In this document: piece by piece, positions 26,085 through 35,456 of the stretch | Layout: the number at the start of each line of letters is the position of its first letter | Position numbering within the stretch: position 1 is the stretch's first letter | The notes under the pieces: model-generated | The model's input: only the letters and a program-made list of their open reading frames with translations | Told to the model about the DNA's origin: nothing | Databases searched by the model: none | Translations under genes and position numbers: made by a program | NCBI RefSeq assembly: GCF_046844695.1 | Contig: NZ_CP177354.1 | Coordinates: 4,216,001-4,280,000, forward strand | Source: Pokkaliibacter plantistimulans | GTDB lineage: Bacteria > Pseudomonadota > Gammaproteobacteria > Pseudomonadales > Balneatricaceae | DNA length: 64,000 bases | Direction of reading: 5' to 3'

Positions 26085-26960
26085 TTACAGACCTGAAGAC
26101 AGTTGGGGCAAGGCCAGATCAGCCGCCAGCGGCAGTTTGAAATGCAGCAGATCATCAGCTCGGGTCTTGCCCATATTGATGGCAATCATCGGCTTGCCCA
26201 GCTCATGGGCACGCCGGCAAAACCGGAAGCTGGAAAACACCATCAGCGACGTACCGATCACCAGAACACCATCTGCCGCCTCCAGTGCAGCAAAAGAGCG
26301 ATCAACCCGCTCACGAGGCACATGATCACCGTAGAACACCACATCGGGCTTAAGAATGCCGTTACAGGCAGGGCAATCGACCACCCGAAAGTGACTGAAA
26401 TCGATGCCATCCAGATCCGCATCACCATCCGGCGCGGTGTCCGCGCGCATGGCCGCATAATCCGGGTTGAGCAGCGCCATGTGCTGGTGATGTTCATCCC
26501 GCGGCATCAGCAGGCCACAGGACATGCAACGAATATCGGCGGAACGCCCGTGCAGATCGACCACCTGCTGGCTGCCTGCTTTCTGATGCAGGCCATCGAC
26601 ATTCTGGGTTACCAGCAACTCCACCTTGCCGCGCTGCTCCCAGTCTGCCAGCGCTCTGTGTGCGGCATTGGGCTGCGCCCGCGACATCACCGGCCAGCCC
26701 ACCAGACTGCGCGCCCAGAAACGCTGACGACAGGCTTGCTGCTTCATGAAGTCCGCATGCTGAACGGGAGGATTTCGCTTCCAGTTACCTTCGTGGTCAC
26801 GATAGTCGGGAATTCCCGAGGCGGTGCTGATACCGGCCCCGGTAATCACAAACAGGCGAGGATGGCTGCGCAGCCAGTCGGATGTTCTGGCGAACAGCGC
26901 TTCACGGCTCTGTGCAGTTGCCATTGACTCTTCACTGCTTACTGCGTCCTGACCATTCAT
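26085..26960 (-). CDS. Sir2-family NAD-dependent protein deacetylase (sirtuin)
   Basis: This 291-residue sirtuin has GAGISTASGIPDYR near residue 43, TQNVDGLHQKAG, catalytic His in VVDLHGRS, two zinc Cys pairs (CMSC and CPAC), and VIGTSLMVFSSF. It removes acyl groups from lysines using NAD+. The insert between the zinc pairs is long, as in SIRT4-like class II bacterial sirtuins. The ATG at 26960 is preceded by AAAGGA at 7 bases. It lies 45 bases behind dnaQ on the same strand. Confidence 0.92.
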   Translation of the reverse strand: MNGQDAVSSEESMATAQSREALFARTSDWLRSHPRLFVITGAGISTASGIPDYRDHEGNWKRNPPVQHADFMKQQACRQRFWARSLVGWPVMSRAQPNAAHRALADWEQRGKVELLVTQNVDGLHQKAGSQQVVDLHGRSADIRCMSCGLLMPRDEHHQHMALLNPDYAAMRADTAPDGDADLDGIDFSHFRVVDCPACNGILKPDVVFYGDHVPRERVDRSFAALEAADGVLVIGTSLMVFSSFRFCRRAHELGKPMIAINMGKTRADDLLHFKLPLAADLALPQLSSGL

Positions 26961-27005
26961 GCTGCTTTCCTTTATCTGACCGGCCTGCCTGAACACGCGG
27001 CTGGC

Positions 27006-27689
27006 TTACCAGGCGTTTTCATCCACACCCATTTTGCCGAGAAACTGCCGATGGCTGGCCATTTCTGCCTCGGTAGGTTGCAGCACCGGGATGGCTGCCT
27101 TTCGCACTACCCGACGGATAATACCGGCATCATCCTCACCTTCCCCTTCACCTGCCAGCATCAGGCTGGTCTGGCCACCGGTCATCAGCAGATACACATC
27201 AGCCAGAATCTCGGAGTCAAGCAAGGCGCCGTGCAGGGTACGCCCGGAGTTATCGACGCCCAGACGACGGCACAGCGCGTCCAGGTTGTTCTTCTGCCCC
27301 GGGTACATCTTCCGCGCCATCGCCAGGGTGTCGGTAATGGTGCAGATCTCATCGATACGCTGCAGTGCCGGGTTGTACATCTTCAATTCATGATTGAGGA
27401 AGCCAACGTCGAACGGCGCGTTATGGATGATCAGCTCAGCCCCGGTCACAAACGCCAGAAAGTCGTCCACCACTGCTGCAAACTTGGGTTTATCAATCAG
27501 AAACTCATCGGTAATGCCGTGCACCGCCACTGCTTCCGGGTCCACTTCACGCTCGGGATTGATGTAGACGTGAAAATGGCGACCGGTGTGCTTGCGATCC
27601 ACCAGCTCGACGCAACCGATCTCCACCAGACGATGGCCTTGCAGGGGGTCGATACCGGTGGTTTCGGTATCCAGAATTATCTGTCTCAT
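27006..27689 (-). CDS. dnaQ: DNA polymerase III epsilon subunit (3'-5' proofreading exonuclease)
   Basis: This is a 227-residue DEDDh exonuclease (E. coli 243). Exo I reads ILDTETTGIDP, Exo II IIHNAPFDVGFLNHEL, and Exo III LHGALLDSEILADVY. The C-terminal tail (VLQPTEAEMASHRQFLG) contains the polymerase-binding region. It follows rnhA on the same strand, unlike E. coli where the two are divergent. Confidence 0.95.
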   Translation of the reverse strand: MRQIILDTETTGIDPLQGHRLVEIGCVELVDRKHTGRHFHVYINPEREVDPEAVAVHGITDEFLIDKPKFAAVVDDFLAFVTGAELIIHNAPFDVGFLNHELKMYNPALQRIDEICTITDTLAMARKMYPGQKNNLDALCRRLGVDNSGRTLHGALLDSEILADVYLLMTGGQTSLMLAGEGEGEDDAGIIRRVVRKAAIPVLQPTEAEMASHRQFLGKMGVDENAW

Positions 27690-27817
27690 GGGGTTCGCTC
27701 TGCTCCTGCTTCCACCGCCTCACTACCTCCAACAGACTGGGCGGAATTTATTGCGGTGGGATGAACATCAAGATAATGACCTGCAACGCAGCAGGTCATC
27801 AGAAATAATAGATCAGA

Positions 27818-28282
27818 TCACTTGGCACGCTCTTCAGCCAGCGCCTGCTCCAGTCCCTGATTGGCCAGCTGATCTGCCAGCTCATTGCCTTCATGGCCTG
27901 CGTGGCCCTTGACCCAGTGCCAGCGCACATCATGCCGCTGGGTTTGCTCATCCAGCGCCTGCCACAGGTCCTTGTTCTTCACCGGCTCCTTGCTGGCCGT
28001 CTTCCAGCCCTTGGCTTTCCAGCCTTTCAGCCAGCTCTGAATACCCTGCTGCACATAGCGGGAATCGGTAAACAGATCCACAGGGCAGGGCCGTTTCAGT
28101 GCCCGAAGCGCTTCAATGGCGGCCATCAGTTCCATACGGTTGTTGGTCGTATGTGGTTCACCGCCGCACAGCGTACGCTCCACGCCCCGGTAACGCATGG
28201 CGGCTCCCCAGCCACCGGGGCCGGGGTTACCACGACAGGCGCCGTCGGTATAAATCACTACTCGTTGAGATTCAGTTGTCAC
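27818..28282 (-). CDS. rnhA: Ribonuclease HI
   Basis: This is a 154-residue RNase HI (E. coli 155) that cleaves RNA in RNA-DNA hybrids. The catalytic acids are seen in VIYTDGACRGNPGPGGW (Asp), NRMELMAAIEAL (Glu) and FTDSRYV (Asp), with the His-containing VKGHAGHEGNELAD and the last Asp there. The start overlaps the methyltransferase stop by 11 bases, so they are co-transcribed. Confidence 0.96.
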   Translation of the reverse strand: MTTESQRVVIYTDGACRGNPGPGGWGAAMRYRGVERTLCGGEPHTTNNRMELMAAIEALRALKRPCPVDLFTDSRYVQQGIQSWLKGWKAKGWKTASKEPVKNKDLWQALDEQTQRHDVRWHWVKGHAGHEGNELADQLANQGLEQALAEERAK

Positions 28283-29024
28283 CTTTGGGGTTCCGCATAG
28301 CTTTGGGATTGCGCATTGAAGGTCGTGCCACAGGCATTGGCAGCAGGGGTCTGACCCGCCAGCTGGGGCGAATCGGGATCATGCTGCTGACCTCCTTGCA
28401 GGCGACGGTGACGCTGAATACGCCAAACCAGTCCGCCAACCCATGTTGACAATAATTAAGCACCGGGCCATTGAAACGATGCACAAAATGACCCTGACGA
28501 TGCTCCACCCGGCAAGACAGCAGTGTCAGCCAGTCATTGAGACGGCTCTTGCTCAGCGCAGGCCAGCGCCGCAGGCGGGTAAGGCCGGCAGGATTGTACC
28601 CAACGACCACCAAATGGCCAGAAGGAATCAATGCACGAATGGCCTCACGCAGCACCTGATGAGGCTGACGAGCAAAGTCCAGTACATGATGAAGGACGAT
28701 GACATCGAGGGAGTTCTCGGCAAAGGGCAGCTCATCCGGACGCATCACCAGACCACCGAAAGGCAGTTCGCCGCGAGCACTGGGCAGACTGTGCATAATA
28801 TGGCGGATGGTACTTTGCTGAGCCAGTTGCCGGCTGCCAGCCACACTTTGCGACAGCAGATGATAGCCAAACAGACCGGGCATGATGCGATCCAGCGCCT
28901 GCTGCTCAGCGGCCAGCAGTTGTTGCCCTGCCGGGCTGTCTAGCCAGTTACGCCACTTTTTCAGCGACGGCTTGTAAGCTGATTCATCAATCACAGAGGC
29001 CAATTTCACGGAAGCAACGCTCAA
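28272..29024 (-). CDS. Class I SAM-dependent methyltransferase
   Basis: This is a 250-residue methyltransferase of the Methyltransf_11 type, usual in the gloB-rnhA-dnaQ neighbourhood of gammaproteobacteria. Motifs are ELPFAENSLDVIVLHHVLDFARQPHQVLREAIRALIPSGHLVVVGYNP, the post-I to motif III region. The N-terminal SAM motif I is weak. The C-terminus is basic and ends with a short tandem repeat (MRNPKAMRNPKG). The substrate is unknown. It is divergent from gloB. Confidence 0.8.
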   Translation of the reverse strand: MSVASVKLASVIDESAYKPSLKKWRNWLDSPAGQQLLAAEQQALDRIMPGLFGYHLLSQSVAGSRQLAQQSTIRHIMHSLPSARGELPFGGLVMRPDELPFAENSLDVIVLHHVLDFARQPHQVLREAIRALIPSGHLVVVGYNPAGLTRLRRWPALSKSRLNDWLTLLSCRVEHRQGHFVHRFNGPVLNYCQHGLADWFGVFSVTVACKEVSSMIPIRPSWRVRPLLPMPVARPSMRNPKAMRNPKGDN

Positions 29025-29287
29025 AGAAACAACCTCCTGTTGACTGCAAGTAACGCATCGACATCGTCGATACCACTTTATTCATATTCTGAGGGCATAC
29101 TCAGCCCATGCTGGCGGAGCGTGTGCATCATCTGGAACCTGTGTACCACCTGCCGCGTATCGGTCACAGGGTATCGGCAACCTGACGCAGCAACGAGAGA
29201 TCAGTATCAACACTGATCGTAAACCGCCTTGCTTACCCCCGGAAGAAAAGCGCTATCATAGCAGAAACCCTCGTATGGAGACGTACA

Positions 29288-30085
29288 ATGCCCCGCATAA
29301 CGCCCATCCCGGCCTTCAACGACAACTACATCTGGTGCTGGATTGATGAGGATAGCCACAGGGCTGCCGTTGTGGACCCGGGAGATGCGGACCCCGTCCT
29401 CAGCTTCCTCAAACAACACCAGCTGCAGCTCGATACCATTCTGGTCACCCATCATCATCATGATCACACCGGCGGCATTGAGCGCCTGCTGCAGGAGGCG
29501 TCACCGCAGTCCAGCATTCCGGTATACGGCCCATCCAACTCGGTGATCCGCAGTATTTCCGAACCGATGCATGAGGGTGAATCCTTCCTGCTGTTCGGGC
29601 GACGGGTGCAGGTGATGACTATTCCTGGCCATACCCTTGATCACATCGGCTATTTTGTCGCTGCCAGCGCTACTGACCAGACGCCATTTGTATTCTGTGG
29701 TGACACCTTGTTTCGGGCAGGCTGTGGCCGTCTGTTTGAAGGCACGCCGGAGCAGATGCTGCAATCCCTCAACCGTCTTAATGAACTGCCCGCCGAAACA
29801 CTGGTCTACTGCACTCACGAGTACACCTTATCCAATCTGGCGTTTGCCGCTGCTGTCGAGCCACACAACCAGGCGATTCAGGAGGCCATCAAGGCCGATC
29901 AGCACAAGCGTCAGCAGCAGGTGCCTACCCTGCCCTCCACACTGGCAGAAGAGCGCAGGATCAATCCTTTTATGCGGACAGAAGCGCCTGCGGTGCAGGC
30001 TGCAGCGGGGAACCTCGAACAGATCGATACCACTAATGCAACAGAAGTGTTTAGAGTGATAAGGGATTGGAAGAATCGTTTCTGA
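29288..30085 (+). CDS. gloB: Hydroxyacylglutathione hydrolase (glyoxalase II)
   Basis: This 265-residue metallo-beta-lactamase-fold enzyme hydrolyses S-lactoylglutathione in methylglyoxal detoxification. The metal motif THHHHDHTGG is near residue 55. Further ligands are in IPGHTLDHIGY, FCGDTLFRAGCGRLFEG and YCTHEYTLSNL. The C-terminal glutathione-binding domain ends with EVFRVIRDWKNRF. GGAG lies 8 bases before the ATG. Confidence 0.96.
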   Translation: MPRITPIPAFNDNYIWCWIDEDSHRAAVVDPGDADPVLSFLKQHQLQLDTILVTHHHHDHTGGIERLLQEASPQSSIPVYGPSNSVIRSISEPMHEGESFLLFGRRVQVMTIPGHTLDHIGYFVAASATDQTPFVFCGDTLFRAGCGRLFEGTPEQMLQSLNRLNELPAETLVYCTHEYTLSNLAFAAAVEPHNQAIQEAIKADQHKRQQQVPTLPSTLAEERRINPFMRTEAPAVQAAAGNLEQIDTTNATEVFRVIRDWKNRF

Positions 30086-30105
30086 ACGTTTCTTGATCAA
30101 TTTCC

Positions 30106-30135
30106 TTGACCGGACCCTTCAGGCTTTTTTAGAAT
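30106..30135 (+). promoter_or_regulatory. Strong predicted promoter upstream of mltD
   Basis: TTGACC (30106-30111) and TAGAAT (30130-30135) each match the sigma-70 consensus at 5 of 6 bases, 18 bases apart. The mltD start is about 190 bases further on, so either mltD has a long leader or a separate small RNA is made. Confidence 0.65.
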
Positions 30136-30141
30136 CTCGCG

Positions 30142-30245
30142 GTTTCGACTCACTAGAGATGCTTTCCGACAGCATTTTTGAGCTCAGGCAGACAGCGTTT
30201 TCAGATACAAAACAGGCGTTTCTCTGGCACAGACAACGCCTTTTT
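30142..30245 (+). ncRNA. Candidate small RNA or attenuated leader upstream of mltD
   Basis: Between the predicted promoter and mltD lies about 100 bases without an ORF, ending in a terminator-like hairpin. AGGCGTT (30214-30220) pairs with AACGCCT (30235-30241), and the T run extends through 30245. A weaker hairpin with a T run is at 30157-30179. This would give a transcript of roughly 100 bases. Its identity is unknown; it could equally be a regulated 5' leader. Confidence 0.35.
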
Positions 30246-30331
30246 ATCGTGGATTCACGCTGGTAGTTCATGCCTGGGTACGCAGCAAATAATGGCCGGA
30301 CGGAGAGCAGAACAACAGATTGGAGGCAGTT

Positions 30332-32023
30332 TTGCTCAGTAATGTTGGTTCTGTAATCGCCCCGAAACCCGCGCGTGTAACGTCCTGGCTGGGCCTTGCC
30401 TGTGTTTCCCTGCTGTTGAGTGCCTGTAATCAGGTGCCCCAGAAGCAGGCGGATACTGGTTATGCTCCCCACTATCGTGACAACGATATCCGGGTTCCAA
30501 CCTATGTCCGTCCTACCCGCAGCAGTTCCATTGAACAGCGTCAGGTTGCTGATGACCCCGAGATCCGTCTGAACCAGCAGGAAGACGACGATCTATGGCA
30601 ACAGACCCGTGATAATTTCCAGCTCAAAGGGTTTTATGACAACCCCCGCGTGCTAAGTCAACGGGAATGGTACGAAAGTTACAAACGCTATCTAGAAAAA
30701 GTCAGTAATCAGGCATCACCCTACTACTACCACGTACTGAACCAGGTGCTGGCGCGCAACATGCCCGCCGAGATCGCACTGCTACCTTTTATCGAAAGTG
30801 CCTACAACCCTATGGCGGTGTCCCCTTCCAAGGCCGCTGGCCCCTGGCAGTTCGTGCCCGGCACAGCCAAGCATCTGGGCATGCGCAAAAACGACTGGTA
30901 TGACGCTCGACGTGACATCGTTGACTCGACTCAGGCTGCACTGAACTATCTGCAGGTGCTGGCTGACCGTTATAACGGTGACTGGCTGCTGGCACTGGCA
31001 GCCTACAACGCCGGTGAAGGCACCATCGATCAGGCCATCAGCCGTAATCAGGGCAAAGGCCTGCCCACCGACTACTGGTCACTGAATCTGCGCAATGAAA
31101 CCGCGACCTACGTGCCACGTCTGCTGGCTCTGGCCTCGATTGTCGATGATCCGGAAGACTTTGGTGTAGCGCTGGCGCCCATCAGCAATTCTCCTTATTT
31201 CACCGTGGTCAAAACCCACGGCCAGATCGATCTGGATACCGCTGCCAACCTGGCTGGTGTCAGCAAATCAGAGCTGAGCGCTCTCAACCCCGGCTATACC
31301 TCCGGCGTCACCGCACCCAAAGGGGATGGCCCCGGCCGTCTGCTGGTGCCGATAGAGGCTGCCGAAACCCTGCGTATCGGTCTGAACAACATCACCCCGG
31401 AGCAGCAGGTAGCGTGGCGTCGCTATGAAGTTCGCCGTGGCGATAATCTGGGCGTTATTGCCGAGCGCTTTGGCACCTCAGCGCAGGCTATTAAGGACAT
31501 TAACTCGCTGCGCTCCAACCGCCTGCGAGTAGGCACCAGCCTGATGATCCCGGGCACGTATAAGTCCATATCACAGCAGCAGATCGCCCAGACCAGCAAG
31601 GTGCAGCGCACCATCGCCCAGATCAACACCAGCAAGGGATCCTCGGCGCCAGCACCGGCCAAGAACCGCTCTTACAAGGTGCGTTCGGGTGACAGCCTGT
31701 ACACCATTGCCCAGAAGAGCGGGATGAGCGTCAAGGAGCTGGCCTCCCTGAACAAACTCAACCCCCGGACCCCATTGAAAGTGGGGCAGACGCTGAGTCT
31801 CAAGGCACTGCAAAAAAGCAGCGCCCAGCAGCAGGTGGCATCCAGCAAGGTCAACTACAAGGTCAGAAATGGTGATTCCCTGTCGACCATTGCCGACCGT
31901 TTCAATGTCAGTGTCAAATCACTGCAGACCTGGAATGGCCTGAAAAACCACAGCATTCGCGCCGGGCAGAGCCTGACGGTCTACACCAGTGAAGTGGCTT
32001 CTGCAGGTGCCAGCGATACCTGA
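30332..32023 (+). CDS. mltD: Membrane-bound lytic murein transglycosylase D with three LysM domains
   Basis: This 563-residue lipoprotein cleaves peptidoglycan glycan strands. The signal peptide ends in a lipobox (LLLSAC) near residue 32. The SLT domain (about 130-260) has the catalytic Glu in FIESAYNPMAVSPSKAAGPWQF. Three LysM domains follow, starting YEVRRGDNLGVIAERFG, YKVRSGDSLYTIAQKSG and YKVRNGDSLSTIADRFN, spaced by Ser/Ala/Gln-rich linkers. The TTG at 30332 is chosen because GGAGG lies 5 bases upstream; the in-frame TTG at 30320 overlaps that site. E. coli MltD has 452 residues and two LysM domains, so this form has one more. Confidence 0.92.
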   Translation: MLSNVGSVIAPKPARVTSWLGLACVSLLLSACNQVPQKQADTGYAPHYRDNDIRVPTYVRPTRSSSIEQRQVADDPEIRLNQQEDDDLWQQTRDNFQLKGFYDNPRVLSQREWYESYKRYLEKVSNQASPYYYHVLNQVLARNMPAEIALLPFIESAYNPMAVSPSKAAGPWQFVPGTAKHLGMRKNDWYDARRDIVDSTQAALNYLQVLADRYNGDWLLALAAYNAGEGTIDQAISRNQGKGLPTDYWSLNLRNETATYVPRLLALASIVDDPEDFGVALAPISNSPYFTVVKTHGQIDLDTAANLAGVSKSELSALNPGYTSGVTAPKGDGPGRLLVPIEAAETLRIGLNNITPEQQVAWRRYEVRRGDNLGVIAERFGTSAQAIKDINSLRSNRLRVGTSLMIPGTYKSISQQQIAQTSKVQRTIAQINTSKGSSAPAPAKNRSYKVRSGDSLYTIAQKSGMSVKELASLNKLNPRTPLKVGQTLSLKALQKSSAQQQVASSKVNYKVRNGDSLSTIADRFNVSVKSLQTWNGLKNHSIRAGQSLTVYTSEVASAGASDT

Positions 32024-32032
32024 CCTGCTCCT

Positions 32033-32197
32033 TTAACAGGCTGTTGAAAAACGTTATCGAGGCAGCCGGGACAAGGAAATACCCCGAGGGCACAAGAAAC
32101 AGGCGAAAAAGCGGAGTTTAGTGGACTAAATGAGCATTTTGAGCCTGTTTTTGACGCGGTGTTCGGCAACGCAGATAGATTTTCAACGACCTGTTAA
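32033..32197. repeat. MITE-like element with 18-bp terminal inverted repeats
   Basis: The ends TTAACAGGCTGTTGAAAA (32033-32050) and TTTTCAACGACCTGTTAA (32180-32197) are inverted repeats matching at 16 of 18 positions. The 165-base body has no ORF with a ribosome-binding site but holds an internal palindrome (TTTAGTGGACTAAA). Size, paired ends and lack of coding fit a miniature transposable element or a dispersed intergenic repeat. It follows the mltD stop by 9 bases and may also act as a terminator. Confidence 0.65.
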
Positions 32198-32240
32198 CAC
32201 GAAGGCAAACAGGGGTCTGCTTCCTCTGTTTGCCTTCGTG
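32198..32240. terminator. Long perfect hairpin next to the MITE-like element
   Basis: CACGAAGGCAAACAG (32198-32212) pairs perfectly over 15 bases with CTGTTTGCCTTCGTG (32226-32240), with a 13-base loop. No T run follows on either strand, so termination is only one possibility. Confidence 0.45.
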
Positions 32241-32442
32241 ATTCCTGCACACGACGCCCCGTCCTCGCCGGGTGAAACCTGCCTCTGCCTTTAGCGCCTG
32301 ACTGGCATTTCGACTACCCTCAACTTCAAGGTAGCCAGGCAACACACTGCAACGCTCAGAGTGCTTCTATCCATGACGGGGTCTGGTTGGCCGAAATAAA
32401 ACCCGGTAAGGTTGATGCCGAACTTTAGCGACAGGATGTTCC

Positions 32443-34377
32443 ATGCTCCGGCTTTCAGGTCTTGATCAGGCACCTTCCCGGCCTAACCGCATTCCTTCTC
32501 GTCGAACAGCCTTTGTTCGCAGCCTTACCTCGTTCTGCATGATATTGCTGTCCTGCCTCCAGCTGGCACAGACTGCGGATGACACTGCTGCAGCCAGCGC
32601 GGCGACCGTTGCGCAACCGCAGGCAACAGCACAGCATGCCTGGGCCATGTACGGAGCCCCTAAGTATCCGGCCGACTTCCGTCACTTTGCTTACGCCAAC
32701 CCTGATGCACCCAAGGGCGGCACACTGAGGCGCTCCGCCATGGGCACCTTTGACAGCCTCAACTCCTTTATTTCCAAAGGCACACCAGCGGCAGCCTCCA
32801 CGCTGCTCTACGACACCCTGATGGTGCACTCACAGGATGAAACCTCCAGCATCTATGGCCTGATCGCCCAGACCATTACCGTGCCTCCTGAGCGCACCTG
32901 GGTAGAGTTCGGCATCAACCCCAAGGCCCGCTTTCAGGACGGCCAGCCGATCACCGCGGCTGACGTCAAATTCTCCTTTGAAACCCTGATCAACAAAGGC
33001 AGCCCGCTCTACGCGGTGTATTATCACGACGTCACCGCTGTGGACATCAAAGACCCGCTGACCATCCGCTTCACCTTCAGGGATGGCAACAATCGCGAGC
33101 TGCCGCTGATTCTCGGCCAGCTGCCGATCTTTCCCGCCCATTACTGGCAGGACAAGGATTTCGCCGCTGCCAACCTCACCGTTCCGGTCGGCTCCGGTGC
33201 CTACACCGTGGAGAAGATCATTCCCGGCCGCACCATCGTCTATAAACGCCTGGACAACTACTGGGCCAAAGACTTACCGAGCCGCAAAGGCATCGATAAC
33301 TTCGACCACCTGAGCTACGACTACTACCGCGATGGTGACGTCGCCCTGGAAGCTTTCAAGGCTGGAGAGTTCGATCTGAGGCAGGAAAACTCCGCCTCGC
33401 GCTGGGTGACACGCTACGATATTCCCGCCGTACATGACGGGCAGATTCTCAAATTATCGATCCCTGATCACAACCCCTCCGGCATGCAGGGCTACATCTA
33501 CAACACCCGCCGCGAGCTGTTCCAGAATATCAAGGTGCGTGAGGCGCTGGCCTATGCCTATGACTTTGAGTGGGCCAACAAGAACCTGTCTTACGGTGGT
33601 CTGACCCGTACGCGCAGCTATTTCATGAACTCGGAAATGGAATCCACCGGCACGCCCAGTGCCGATGAACTGAGCCTGCTGGAGCCGCTGAAAGATGAGA
33701 TTCCGGCGCGGGTGTTCAGCGAGCAGTACAATCCCCCGCAAACCGACGGCAGTGGCAATATTCGCCCACAGTTGCGACAGGCCTTACGCATTCTGCGTGA
33801 AGGTGGCTGGGAGATTCACGGCAATCGCCTGCTCAGCGACAAAACCGGCGAGCAGATGCGCTTTGAATTACTGATCTACTCCGACCCCGGCATGGAGCGC
33901 ACGGTATTGCCTTATATCCGCAATCTGCGCCGCCTCGGCATTGATGTGGAAATACGCCGGGTCGACGTTACCCAGTTCATCAATCGTCTGCGTAGCTTCG
34001 ACTTCGATATGACCGTGGCCGTGATCCCCATGTCCAACTCCCCCGGCAACGAACTGCGTGACTACTTCAACTCTGCCAATGCCAATGTGCCTGACAGCTC
34101 CAACCTGGCGGGCATCAGCAACCCGGCAGTGGATACGCTGGTAGAGAAGATCATCAACGCCCCGAGCAAAGAGATGTTTGTGGCCGCCTGTCAGGCGCTG
34201 GATCGGGTACTGCTGTGGAACTTCTATCTGGTGCCGCAGTTCACTATCCCCGACACCCATATTGCCGTGTGGGACAAGTTCGGCCGCCCCAGTACCTTGC
34301 CGTTGTACAGCCCCGGAATCGATACCTGGTGGGCCAAATCAGCTGAACATGCCGCCTCTAGCCAAGGAAATCCGTAA
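32443..34377 (+). CDS. yejA: Peptide ABC transporter substrate-binding protein YejA
   Basis: This is a 644-residue periplasmic binding protein (SBP_bac_5 family). It has a hydrophobic signal stretch (FCMILLSCLQLAQT) near residues 32-45, followed by the YejA opening HAWAMYGAPKYPADFRHFAYANPDAPKGG. It delivers oligopeptides to the YejBEF importer; in E. coli this system also takes up microcin C. The N-terminal 30 residues before the signal are longer than in E. coli YejA (604 aa). AGGA lies about 7 bases before the ATG. It shares 1 base with yejB. Confidence 0.92.
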   Translation: MLRLSGLDQAPSRPNRIPSRRTAFVRSLTSFCMILLSCLQLAQTADDTAAASAATVAQPQATAQHAWAMYGAPKYPADFRHFAYANPDAPKGGTLRRSAMGTFDSLNSFISKGTPAAASTLLYDTLMVHSQDETSSIYGLIAQTITVPPERTWVEFGINPKARFQDGQPITAADVKFSFETLINKGSPLYAVYYHDVTAVDIKDPLTIRFTFRDGNNRELPLILGQLPIFPAHYWQDKDFAAANLTVPVGSGAYTVEKIIPGRTIVYKRLDNYWAKDLPSRKGIDNFDHLSYDYYRDGDVALEAFKAGEFDLRQENSASRWVTRYDIPAVHDGQILKLSIPDHNPSGMQGYIYNTRRELFQNIKVREALAYAYDFEWANKNLSYGGLTRTRSYFMNSEMESTGTPSADELSLLEPLKDEIPARVFSEQYNPPQTDGSGNIRPQLRQALRILREGGWEIHGNRLLSDKTGEQMRFELLIYSDPGMERTVLPYIRNLRRLGIDVEIRRVDVTQFINRLRSFDFDMTVAVIPMSNSPGNELRDYFNSANANVPDSSNLAGISNPAVDTLVEKIINAPSKEMFVAACQALDRVLLWNFYLVPQFTIPDTHIAVWDKFGRPSTLPLYSPGIDTWWAKSAEHAASSQGNP

Positions 34378-35456
34378 TGGCCGCCTATATTGCCCGCCGC
34401 CTGCTGCTGATCATCCCTACCCTGTTTGGCATCCTGCTGCTGAACTTCATCATTATTCAGTCCGCCCCCGGCGGCCCGGTTGAACGGGCCATCGCTAACC
34501 TGCAGGGGCTGAACGTCAGTGCGACGGCACGTATCAGCGGTGAAGGCGGCTCCACCATGAGCAGCCAGCATCACGACTCGCGGGCAGCACGTGGCCTTGA
34601 TCCGGAGCTGGTGAAGCGCATAGAAGCGCAGTACGGGTTCGACAAACCGCCAGCGGAACGCTTCTGGCTGATGGTCAAGAACTACCTGAGCTTCAACTTC
34701 GGCACCAGTTTCTATTCCGATAAGACCGTGCTGGAGCTGATCAAGGAGAAACTGCCGGTCTCCATCACCATCGGCCTGTGGACGACCCTGATCACCTATC
34801 TGGTATCCGTGCCACTGGGCATCCGCAAGGCCGTGCATCATGGCAGCCGCTTCGATGTCTGGACCAGTACCGCCATTACCGTCGGCTATGCCATTCCCAA
34901 CTTCCTGTTTGCCATTCTGCTGATCGTCGTCTTCGCCGGAGGCACCTACTTCAGCTGGTTCCCGCTGCGAGGGCTGACCTCCGCCAACTTCGATCAGCTG
35001 AGCTGGGGGGGAAAAGTCATCGACTATCTCTGGCATATCACGCTGCCGGTGCTGGCCTCGGTGATTTCCAGCTTTGCCACCATGACCATGCTGACCAAGA
35101 ACAGCTTTCTCGATGAAATTCACAAGCAGTATGTGATGACGGCCCGGGCCAAAGGGCTGGGTGAAAAGCGCATTCTCTACGGACACGTGTTCCGCAACGC
35201 CATGCTGCTGATCATCGCCAGCCTGCCCGCATCGCTGATCGGCATCTTCTTCACCGGCTCCATGCTGGTGGAAGTGATTTTCTCCCTCGATGGCCTCGGC
35301 CTGCTGGGCTTTGAATCGGTGATGAACCGCGACTATCCGGTGGTGTTCGGCACCCTGTTCATCTTTACCCTGATTGGCCTGCTGCTGAAACTGATCAGCG
35401 ACATTACCTATGTTCTGGTTGATCCCCGCATTGATTTCGAGAGCCGCGAACAATGA
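34377..35456 (+). CDS. yejB: Peptide ABC transporter permease YejB
   Basis: This is a 359-residue DppB/OppB-type permease with six membrane segments. The opening YIARRLLLIIPTLFGILLLNF is typical. The periplasmic loop near residues 45-75 carries Ser/Gly-rich sequence (GEGGSTMSSQHHDSRAARG), as in YejB proteins. The coupling motif MTARAKGLGEKRILYGHVFRNA is near residue 255. It overlaps yejE by 4 bases. Confidence 0.94.
   Translation: MAAYIARRLLLIIPTLFGILLLNFIIIQSAPGGPVERAIANLQGLNVSATARISGEGGSTMSSQHHDSRAARGLDPELVKRIEAQYGFDKPPAERFWLMVKNYLSFNFGTSFYSDKTVLELIKEKLPVSITIGLWTTLITYLVSVPLGIRKAVHHGSRFDVWTSTAITVGYAIPNFLFAILLIVVFAGGTYFSWFPLRGLTSANFDQLSWGGKVIDYLWHITLPVLASVISSFATMTMLTKNSFLDEIHKQYVMTARAKGLGEKRILYGHVFRNAMLLIIASLPASLIGIFFTGSMLVEVIFSLDGLGLLGFESVMNRDYPVVFGTLFIFTLIGLLLKLISDITYVLVDPRIDFESREQ

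Noticed and set aside
32118..32345. Minus-strand 75-residue ORF partly inside the MITE-like element
   Set aside because: It runs across the element end and the long hairpin and has no family features.
34224..35453. Long minus-strand ORF of 409 residues opposite yejB
   Set aside because: It is the antisense shadow of yejB, with His/Gln-rich composition typical of reverse-frame readings.
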